The notes beneath the pieces were generated by a model. It was not told the DNA's origin. It ran no database searches and saw nothing but the letters and a program-made list of their open reading frames with translations. A DNA stretch of 64,000 bases from Elysia chlorotica (lineage: Eukaryota > Mollusca > Gastropoda > Plakobranchidae), in the NCBI GenBank assembly GCA_003991915.1, contig RQTK01000023.1, forward strand, positions 986,611 through 1,050,610, written 5' to 3'. The position numbers and the translations under genes are program-made. This document shows positions 27,601 to 39,600 of the stretch, piece after piece; the first letter of the stretch is position 1, and the number at the start of each line of letters is the position of its first letter.

Positions 27601-30600
27601 CACCAACAAGAGAAAACTGATCTTTCTCCTTGTCCACACTGAAGTCCTGAGCCAAGTAATCTAGTGTCAATATGATTTTGTCCTCGCTGTAGTACGGAGG
27701 GTTAGGTTCTGGATACACCATGCTGAAACAAAAACAACAAAAGAACAGGTGTGAACAAAAAAAGTCTTTTAATTCAGCCTTTTCAGTCTTTTGGATTATT
27801 TTGTCCGGCCTATCAAAAACAAGGTTGTGTCTATAATAAAAACACAAGTTTTATTTAACATCAGCAGAGAAAACACAACCATCGTCCAAAGTGTGTTGAC
27901 ATAATTTTACGCATGTCAAGAGGAGGAAAACAAAATTTCGTATATGGGTCCCATTTTTTATGTGTCTTTTTCTCTCTCTTAAAAGATATTTCAGCTGATG
28001 ATTTAGAGAATTCAACAATGTGATCTTACATAAAGTTTTAAACAATTTTTGTCATGGGGTAGAAATTGAAAGTATGGAGAGTAAAGTATGATAAGCTACC
28101 TCTCAGATGCCATTTGCCTTGTACACTGAGGAGCCTAACTCTTGGTTCCCCAACACTCTGTGTCAAAGAACATGGGGGCAACTTTACTTCTTACTTCATT
28201 TATACCTACCATCATCGTTATCATTCTTCTTCTTCTAATCATTATTAGTATTAATTGGATGCAGAGGTGAATGAATTTTTACAGGCACTGACAGAAACAA
28301 GATGGTTACAGGCACTGACAGAAACAAGATGGTTACAGGCACTGACAAAAACAAGATGGTTACAGGCACTGACAAAAACAAGATGGTTACAGGCACTGAC
28401 AGAAACAAGATGGTTACAGGCACTGACAGAAACAAGATGGTTACAGGCACTGACAGAAACAAGATGGTTACAGGCACTGACAAAAACAAGATGGTTACAG
28501 GCACTGACAGAAACAAGATGGTTACAGGCACTGACAGAAACAAGATGGTTACAGGCACTGACAGAAACAAGATGGTTACAGGCACTGACAGAAACAAGAT
28601 GGTTACAGGTAACAGAAACAAGATGGTTACAGGCACTGACAGAAACAAGATGGTTACAGGCACTGACAAAAACAAGATGGTTACAGGCACTGACAAAAAC
28701 AAGATGGTTACAGGCACTGACAGAAACAAGATGGTTACAGGCACTGACAGAAACAAGATGGTTACAGGCACTGACAAAAACAAGATGGTTACAGGCACTG
28801 ACAGAAACAAGATGGTTACAGGCACTGACAGAAACAAGATGGTTACAGGCACTGACAGAAACAAGATGGTTACAGGCACTGACAGAAACAAGATGGTACA
28901 TTACATCTCTAGAGTATGACGAAGTCAGTGTTCTTCCTTTCAACACAAAACCTTGGACTGCTGACATGACTCACCTGTCTGAGGCACTTTCCACATGCAA
29001 ACAACTGAGCACTTTGACAACCATTATTCCTAATGTCTCAGAAATTCTATCATTGATTTCCTGAGTGGAGAGTAAAAAAAAAATTTGGAAAAGTTAGAAA
29101 GAATAATTCACTACAAATTTTATTAGATTCATTGGCTTTAATTATGTACGTCTCTCATTTATCTTTGTGTGAGTGCATAACTTTTTAACTCCTAAAGATA
29201 AGTTTATCATCATATTTTTTTCCTTGTCAACTTTCTTAAAGGACAAAAATTATATGAGTTCAGTTTTGGATTTTCATTCTAATTTGCAACCACTCCTAAA
29301 AAGCCCAGCTTATCTCCTGTTGCTGATGAAGAATTTACATTTAAATTTAAAAAATGCTTTGGGCCCTCAGAAATAGTTTACTTTAACAGGGAACGAACCT
29401 GTTCAGACAAGACGTGTTTGAGAGCAGCAAAGCATTTGTGAGAAGTCTTAAAATGTTTTTGGAGGACTTGCTGGGAGGATGAAAGTCCTCCATCCTGACT
29501 CGACTTTGCTGCAAACTGGGGCAAAATGTGGACGAGGATATCTGGAAGGGCAACCAGAAGGGTGGAACGGACATCCAGTTTTGCGCTGGTCAACCTCTCC
29601 CGGACTTGACTCACTTCCAGCTTTGTCGCCAGGAGCATGGAAACAATCAGGTCAGGATAGGCTCTGCACAAATGGAACAACTTAATATGTAGTTTTTAGA
29701 ATTATAAACATATGTTGCTGCAGTGTACTTTATTAAAAATATTAACAATGTGTCCACAATTAATTACTATCGTTTACTTCACAATCTAAGATCTTGATTT
29801 GTGATTTTACTACAGGAAATTTTATATAAAACTCATGGGGGGAAAAACTTTTTTTCCTTGATCAATCCTGGTGGTAAAATGAAGGTTTTAAGCGCTGTGC
29901 ACATCATTTTATTCTACTAACATTAAAAATTAAAACATCTAAGGGCAATTTAAGAGTTGTAATGATAGGCACACAATTTTGGAGAACTTTAAATATGAGA
30001 TCTTTGCCATTTATTATTTCAAAACAGAAGGTTGGTTGGTTGGTTGGGTTGGTTTAACATCCAACAGCAGCACTATATAGGCTATATTGTGGACGGGCCC
30101 AAGACGGACGTCTGAAAATTTTATGTGCTGCCACACATGAGACAGGGTGGGGATACCATGACTCCTTTCTCAGCCGGTCACATTATACTGACACCGACCC
30201 AACCAGTAGGGAACGCAACAGCCAGGATTCGAACTCGGGACCTTTTGCGTTGGAAGGCGGTGTTCTACCCATGGACCACCGTGCCCACTCAAAACGGAAA
30301 ATGGACAGATCAATAGAAAGAGCAGCTAGCATAAGCTCATATCAAAGCGCGCAGAATGTGTGCAATGTGGTGGGTTCAGACTTACTTCATGCTGAGAGGA
30401 CTAAAGAAAGTAAGAAGGCAACAACTAAAACACAATCTCACACAGTGAAACCAGTCACATCCTCGTGTCCTAAGAGTTGGAAGGGAAAGGTTTCCAGCGG
30501 CGAGCCGACCATGTCGTCATGCAGCCAGTTGTAGACCAGGTAGGGGAGATGGGACTCCAGGTACCGCTCAACATTTGAGTAACCGAGGTGGCTGCAAGCT

Positions 30601-33600
30601 TCATGTAACATCTGGAAATAACACAAACAAAATTGTCATAACTTAATGTCTTCAGTAATATGTTAATTCTTTAAGACTATAATAATTGAAAGGTTTGTCT
30701 TTATAAATGCTTTGGTAAGCCAAGTACTAATGATCGAATTAAACTAGGCATGAATTAGAAAACTAGTATTTTCAAGCCAACGGGGGGATGTCAGGCTTGA
30801 AAAAGTAATATTACAAAAAATAAAGAGAAACAAAGCCAAAAACGATTTAGATCTAGGTACCTCATGAGACTCTAACTGCAATTCTTATCAAAAAAACATT
30901 GAGCTGGTATCTCATGAGACTCTAACTGTAATTCTTATTAAAAAAAACATTGAGTAGCCAATGACTTAGATCTAGGTATCTCATGAGACTCTAACTGTAA
31001 TTCTTATTAAAAAAAACATTGAGCTGGTATCTCATGAGACTCTAACTGTAATTCTTATTCAAAAACATTGAGTAGCCAATGACTTAGATCTAGGTATCTC
31101 ATGAGACTCTAACTGTAGTTCTTATACAAAAACATTGAGTAGCCAATGACTTAGATCTAGGTATCTCATGAGACTCTAACTGTAATTCTTATTAAAAAAA
31201 ACATTGAGCAGCCAATGACTTAGATCTAGGTATCTCATGAGACTCTAACTGTAATTCTTATACAAAAACATTGAGCAGCCAATCTGACCTTGCGGACAAG
31301 CTGCAGCGATATCTCTCGGTCTGTCATCATCTGCATGAGTCCCAGCAGGCATGGCTTCTCACACACGGGGCTGCACTTGATGATGGTGAGGAGCACGTGT
31401 AGGAAGATGGCCTGGCCGTTAGACACTTCGTCCCTCTGGCAAAGTGCAGAGCCTCTCTACACAAGTCAAAGAAATGATGAAAGTAATAAAAAAAGGTTCA
31501 ACAATAAAGGCACAATCACCACAATTGATGTCTATAAAAGTAAAATATGAACTGTACAAAATTTTAAGTCAAGTTGAAATCCACAGGTAATAAACAAAAC
31601 ATTTATGTCAATTGATTTGAAAATGCTCTACTTTTAGTCGCAGATATGAATACAAAACAGATATATAAATTTCTAACATTTGGAATGAAAAGTCATAAAG
31701 AAAATACATTAAGTACTAATTGAGATAGGTGTTAAGAGCATATTTTATACAAACCTCGGTATTCAGTAGCTCACTGGATAGCATGAAGATTTCCTCAAAA
31801 ATCTTTATCTGGGTCTCATTCTTCAGGGACATTGAGCCAACAAAAAGCCTGGAATCAAGAAATTGATTTTAAAATCAAAAGTACTCATCTATATATATTT
31901 GTCTTCGTCTCAAACTTAGACATGCGATCAAATCCAAACCGATCCACCCTAAAATCCCAAATTTTACAGTAAAATTACAAACGCGCCAGAGAAGGTTTTA
32001 GAGTCATAAAACTAATAACATCAAATGCCTAATCAATTTTCAATTAACAGATCAGTTTCATACATTCACAGTCCTGCCATTCATTTACTGCAGGCCTACA
32101 TTCCCTGCTGTAGCCTACTAGCAATCAAAATGGCGCATTGTTTGATTCGCGTTTGGATTACATTTTGTTGGTGATGTGTAGAATCCAGATTTATAGTTTA
32201 ATCATGCCCACTCCTGCTGAAAGCAATTTGGGTTGAAAAAAAAACAACGCGAAGAGAGTGTCAACAGCATAATGAAAGCGCTAAGGATCTATCGGCGATA
32301 AATCTAGATCTAGATCGAATGATAATGCACCAGCCGCACCGCTTCAACCGATACCAGATCAACAATTAATGATTTCCAAAATGTAATAAACATAGGACCC
32401 CTTGACCAAAGATGTGTTCACTGCCAAGCATTAAAATTTTAAGGTGAAACAAAAGCGTTTTGTTGCTCCAATGGCTCTGACAAAGATGGACATTTTCCCT
32501 CAGCTCCCCATCAGCATTGCAGATTTATTTAAAAACAAAACTTCTGAAAGCAAACAAATTTATAATAACAATTTGAGAATGTTGTTTCAGGGTGTGTGGC
32601 ACTGTTTATCATAGAATTGGTATTGCATTGATTTTAACTTTAAATCCCGCGAATTTGCGGGCTTTCAACTAGTAATATATATATATGTATATCCCTTTCA
32701 AAATAGCTTGTCAATCAATTTAAGACATAGGGTGGATATTACTCTGCACTTTTACTCAACTCAAGCCTATCTATACATAATGTTTTGCACCCTTTGCAGT
32801 GCGGTGATCATGGATACACAAAATTACTAACTTATTCAAAACTTGAGCGGTAAACACAGTTAAGTGTCAGTTTGTTTTCATCGATGTAAAACAATTTCAT
32901 ATGGCTAAAAAGTGTATTTCAAATGATTTTATCTGTTGTTTAAGAAAGAGAAACGAATATAAGGCCATCAAATCCATGATGAAATATTTGAAATAGTTAT
33001 GAATGTCCACATATCTCTGACTCTCATAGAACATGGTCTTCAGCAGTCATAGCCGCAATAATAGAAAGTTGGTTGGTTGATTCCTCAACGTCCTACGCCA
33101 TCAAAGAGGCTGCACAGTGGATGGGACAAATGTGCGTAGCCTCACCAGTGCAAAGAGCGAGCCACAAAAGCCCTGACGTCCACACTGGACTCGAGGAGAA
33201 CCCTGGGGAACTGCTGCCTCACGGTGACCAGGGAAAATCCGGGCGAGTCCCGGCCACTCTGGCCAGAGTCGCCATTAGACTCGACCATCAGCTGACCCCA
33301 GCCGCACTCTGGATCAAACTGGACGGAGAGACCAAGATATTCAAACCTTTCACAGAATAACATTACTAACTTAGACAACAATTACACAAGAATCAATGAT
33401 ACATTAAAACATTATTACCCATACTAACTTAGACAACAATTTCAAAAGAATCAATGATACATTAAAAAATGATCCTACTGAATCCAGGATACATATATAA
33501 CATAAAGATGAGCTATACTATGCACTGAGTTTGAGTTGATTTAACGTCCCACGTCAGCACTATATAGGCTATCTATATTGTGTGGACGAACCCTAAGACT

Positions 33601-36600
33601 GATGTTTGAGAATTTTATGTGCTGCCACACACGAGACAGGGCAAGGATACCATAACTTCTGTCTCAGCCGGTCACATTATACTAACACTGACCCAACCAG
33701 TAGGGGGCAAAATTGTCAGGACTGGAAACACGGACCTCCGGAGTCGGAAGCCGATGTTGTACCCTTGGGCTACTGCGCCTCCCCCATACTATGTATTATA
33801 TAATTACAACAACAAAAAATAACATAGAAAAAAAAACCTAAAGAACAGAGAATTTTTAGCCAACATAATCATAGATTGAAAATAAAAAATCTTGTGACCG
33901 CAATTGGAGATAATCATTAATGCTGTTGGAGAAAATATAAATTGTATAATATGAAGAAGACCTATGACCATTCACAAAATCTTTCTGGATTCTTTAATTT
34001 GTAAGCATTGGCTGCCAGTTTTTCTGTTTACTTTGATAAGGTCCAGAAGAAGTTCTGCCATTCTCAGCTTCAATGGGGGGGCTCCATCACAAGCCAATTG
34101 CCTTTACAGATGTTTGAAGAGAACAAAAACACAATGATTAAAACACGTTTCAAAGGGTAAATCTATCATTTTCTTAATATCAAATAGACAAAAACCAAGA
34201 ATTAGTTCTTAATCCAAATAGATCACTATACTTGACAGGACAGAGGAATGGTTGGGACGCTATTCTTCCTGAAACCACCTAGAAAACATTCTATCTTTAT
34301 AAAGTTTTCTCCAGAGCATTATTGAAACTGCTGTTTTCATTTCAACACAGTAATTTATCAGGCTGATGACAACTGGAATGATCAAAGGAGAGCGAAGCTG
34401 AGGAAAACTGCAAGAAAAGGTAATGGACACTCTTTCAATATGGCTAACTTAGGGAGAGAGATGGAGGCAGCAACACTACAAAGCACGACATTTGATGGAT
34501 GGATGGATGGATGGATGGGATTATCAGAAAGCTCGCCCTCACCAGAAGCTTGACACGGTCTTGTAGAAAAGGTCCCTGCAGAGCAGCAGCCCCTCGGAGG
34601 GAGAGGGTCCACTCTGGCTGTCATGGGCCGCTTGAAGATGCGGCACAATGAACCGCAGACTCTCCACCAGCCTACAGCAGACCTGCTGGTCCTTCTGAAG
34701 CTCTTTGGCTGCTTGTCTGTATAAGAGAGAGAACTTTGAGTTAGTTAATGTACCAAATGCCTAAGGAATATAATTACACTGGAAGGGTCTAAGAAAATCT
34801 TTCTATAAACTATTTCCTAAAATCTATTTCTTTATTTTTGATTTACAGTCACTGTTAAGTATAAAATTGGAATAAAATCAATTTTTGGGCATGTTTTATT
34901 TTAAGCGTATTCCACTGGAATATAACATAATAGAAAAAATCTATGGCTTGAACAAAATTTTTCAAATTATAAAATAGGTGTAAGAAAAATCTGGCCTGCA
35001 ACAACTATGGGAAATTCTATAGCGAACATCCATGAAAAGAAAAAAGCTGCTCACTTTACTGCCTTGAGCAGAGCATTCAGATCTGCGTCAGTCACATGGT
35101 GATTGTTGGTCAGAAGTTGATTTATCAGGGTCAGCAACTGATAGAGGAGAATGACAAAATAATTTCTTCACAGAATTCAGAGGATATGCTATGAAATAGC
35201 TATACAAGAAGAAACAGTGAATGCTTTCTTTTCTAGCTTGTTTTCTTATTTTCAAAACTTCAAAAAGTTCATTAGAATTTAAACTTCAATAAATTTTTTT
35301 CTAAATTTAGATGTAAAGCTGTGATACTCAAGAGAAAAGATGACAAATGGATACATCAAGAACATTTGTGAGGCAACCAGGAAAAACCAGGCACACGTCG
35401 GAAATAGAACTTTTCAAGATGGTACTAGAGTGCTAAGAAGCGTTAATGGCACTTAAAGGTGTTGAAAAAACAACCAGTCTATTATTTCTAGAAGTAGAGA
35501 TACATCTTATAACTTGAAATTGAAAACGGTCAATATAGAGTGTTTTTTTTTTCTATGTTAAAGAGGGCGCTAGCTCAAAACTTATATCAGCAACTTGTGC
35601 CTGATTCACATTTTTTTTCTCCATAAATACACATTTTATTATAGTAAAACTTAAGAGGAATGAGTTTTTGTTTTTCTTAATAAATCTGGCCACAGCAAAG
35701 GTTCTCTTTATTCCCAATACGAAGACTTAAAGATTTATAAGGTGTTTGATATGAGCCAAAGGGCTCTAGACTCTAGATTAAGGGTCTCTCTGAGACAACT
35801 GTCATGTGTCTTCTCTTTTCTGTTTGTTTTGCTTTTCACCATGATAGAAAGATACATTCACGGCCTTAATTAATTTTAAGTTAGGTGAGACGCTGATGAG
35901 AGGATAAAACTTGAGCATTGCCGTGTAGATCATGTGACTGACTTACATGAAGATTTGTTACAAGTTATTTGTCACTACAATCTTTCACTTAAAACAACTC
36001 AAGACTTGAACCACATACGTTCACTAGCACAGGAACGTGATCAATGGAGATCGTTCATCAAGCAAATTGCAGAGATTGCTGAGGCGTCCCGATCTGATGA
36101 TCAGGATGCAAAAGGCAAATAAGTCAAGTAAGTCAAGTATTTGTCACTTGAGGTGTCCTTAGAACTGGGGACTTGCGTACTCAGACAACAGTGTACTACA
36201 ACTACAGACCTTGGTGATCTATCCATGTAAAGCTTAGAGAGAAGACTATTTCAGGTGAATGCACAAAACCAGCACCTCTCCATTACAAATGTGCAAAGGC
36301 AAGAGTGGAATCAGCGAGTCCTCTGTGTTATAATACTCTGTCACTCAGACACACACACACACACACAAAGAACACCAAGACTTACAATGTGAACATCTAA
36401 AGGTAAGGCCGGATCAAAGTAAGCAATGCTGACACGTTGAAGCATCTTTGATTTCACAAAGTCCACGTCCATGCCCCCTTCTGAGGACATCGTATCTGGA
36501 GCGCCCTGAGCATTGAATGATATCAAGGAGACCAGAAGGCGCAAGCTTCCTAGCTGGACATGCTCGGTCTCAGTCAATAAAGTCTCGCACAGGAAGTCTT

Positions 36601-39600
36601 TAACGTCTGCCATTTAAGTGAAAAAACATTTGAGAGATCACATTTTTAAAACCTATTGAATGATCTAACTTGGTCAAAAAGAGAACTGAATATTGCTATG
36701 TTTCAGACCTCTTCTCTTTAGTTCTTTGCATTTTCATTGGCATTACAAACAGCGATGAACCAAGCTAATATCGCATTCTAAATAAATGGGGTTTTTTTGG
36801 GTTGAAATCCTTTTTTCTTCTGTACCTTCTGTCTAAGTTTATTACTTTCAATTAATTTCTATGATGAAGAGTGAGATATTTAGATATTTTTTTAACAATT
36901 TCCATACCTAGATCTAGATCCTTTGAGTGTGTAACACCAAGAAAATTTGAATGAGTTTAGGTATCAGAAGCAGCCAAGTCCATCAGCAAAAAGAATTAAG
37001 ATAGACATGAAAAAGCCACATGAAGTAATCTTTGTTTGAAGAAAGTGATCTCAACAAAGAGCCTACACAGACTTAAAGCCACACTGTAAAAATTCTTTAA
37101 GTCACATATGCAAATTCTTTAAGTCACTTGTTAAAATTCCTAAAGCCACATTATCAAAATTAAAGCTTCATCGTCAACCTTCTTACTTTTCAAGCTGAGA
37201 CAGGACTTTGCTCCGACTGTGATCCCCAGATCCATGTCATCTGTGTCATCACTGGATCGCCTGCTAGTCTCTCTGTCATTGCTGCCGTCCAACCAGTCAA
37301 ACATATCCCAGTCGGGATCTTTCGAGCTGTGAGACAAAGTTCTTTTCTCAACACTGGCAGACTGTGGGCGACTCATGCTATAGCGTCCTTTGGATTTTAT
37401 AGCCTCTGCACTGGAAACCTGTGAAAAAAATGACACAATTTAAATGATACAAATCTAGATCATTCAATTCAACTCTTTAAAACAAGAGACAAAGTTGGTT
37501 GTTTAACTACTCCTATAGGGATAAAGAAGAGTTCACTTCCTTTCAGTGTTGTTTTTAGCTCAAACTTTGTTTACATGTTGACACTAGATTTTCTCTTGAA
37601 AGCTACAAACTATAACTATATCTTACCAAGGAGCAGATCCATAAGGAAGGAAATTATGTACTCGCGATCAAGTTTTAGATGTCTTAGATGGTGAGAGTAA
37701 TGTGGATTTTGATATTGTTAGTGATGATAATGGTAGTATATCTAGTAGTGACAGTGAAGGCGAGGAGCCAGTAGTTAGATCAAGTTCTGGCATGGTTATT
37801 CTACATCTAGATCTAGACCTATTGAGCCAGTGCTACAAGCAGTTGAGTTAGAAGTAGATAGAAATGGAGATGTAGATGTAGATCTAGATGTAGAATAACC
37901 ATGCCAGCTTGGTACCCAATCTACTCCTGTACGCATTTTACATGTCGTTCTATTGTGTTGGCAATGATCAGAGAGAAAACCCAGGATCATTTTTGAACTT
38001 TTTGTTCATTTTTTCTGTTGCATGAATCTGTTACAGCTGGTTTCTTCTTTGTGTGAGAGTATTAGACCTATACAGTTTCTGAAAGCTGAAAAAATCGTCT
38101 ACAACTTTTATTCTTATTATCTGGAGCTAAACAGGTTGGTTTCCAAGTTATTTGATGATAAAGTGGATATTTTTAGGATAGAAACTTGTATGATACCAAA
38201 AACTGCTTCCAAATTTTTGACACCCTTTCAGCTTTCAAAAAATGAATAGGTTTAACGATTTACAAAAAAAAATATTGCAGCCCCCCAGTCCATTTTATGA
38301 ACCCATTATAATTACCAAATTTAGCCCAACACCACACACTAAATACTAGTGACACACGTAGGGTTAATCATATTTGTGGGTCTCTAAATGTGGAATGAAT
38401 ACAGTTCCCTGCAATTTGTTAAAATTTGATATGTGAAAAATATATACCTTTCCAAATGAATTGAAAATGTTTAAATGTAAAATATTACTTTTCATATGAA
38501 GTTAAACAATGTTAAGATGTTAAATACAAATGTATGCCTTTCCACATAAACAATGTTAAGATGTGAAATACATATGTATGCCTTTCCACATAAACAAAGT
38601 TAAGATGTGAAATACAAATGTATACCTTTCCATATAAACAATGTTAAGATGTGAAATACAAATGTATACCTTTCCATATAAAATTTCAATGAGCATGTCC
38701 ACAAAGCTTGCCGGGAGAGCGCTGCGAACAAGCTGCGCCACACGAAATATGGCAGCCTTGTCCGACGGTCGGTCACAGTCTCCCCCCAAATCCAACATGG
38801 AAGACATATGTCCCAGCGTTGCCCTCAGTCCTGCGCAGTCCTCCTTTTTCACATGCGCTACGAACAAAGCTGCACATCTTTCTATTACACAACAAACGTT
38901 TTTTTCAAAAGCATTCAAGCTTGCTGTATGTGGTCCGCAGATTTTGGCAGAATCTCCGCTGTCCCCTGAATGTCCCGACCTTAGTTCTGGGGTTTTGCTC
39001 TCACTGTGGGACAGCAGTCGGTGGAGCAGCTTGGCTAGCACGCAGCCGAACCATGACGCACACTCCAACGTCTGAATCTGGGAAGGATACATTTTTATCT
39101 AATAATACACTACTTGTTTTTTGTTTTGTTTTTTAATAATTTTTTGTTCCTAAGGGGAGGGACTGGTCCTGAGAGTGATTTTCTTTGTTATGCATTGTAG
39201 CTAGATTTAACTGCAACCATTTAAGTCAGCACATTCAAAAATGTAGAAAACAATATAATTTTTTAAATTGGGTCACATGGTTGCATTTGAATTTTGGGTA
39301 CCTAAAATCAATGAGTTTCAAAATCTTGTCCTACATTTCTATATCAAAGGACTTGAAACTTGTCAAACATCTTAAGGTAGTGAATCTAAACAATATAATA
39401 GAGCGAATTTGGGCTATTTGAAGTAGATTTTTTAAAGTAACATTTTTTAACATTACGAGATAGCAACAAAGGGACAAAAATTCGTTTTTCTTGACAGAAT
39501 CTCAGATTTCTCAAAAACTAAGCAAAGTTTTTAAAAAGTCTCTATTATATTGTTTATTACCTCAAGCACCATCATCATACAAACTTTCAAAGCAATCTTT

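Noticed and set aside
28255..29064. Long open frames of up to 269 codons over the 27-bp repeat
   Set aside because: They arise because a stop-free unit with length divisible by 3 repeats; they lie in an ATM intron and lack any domain.
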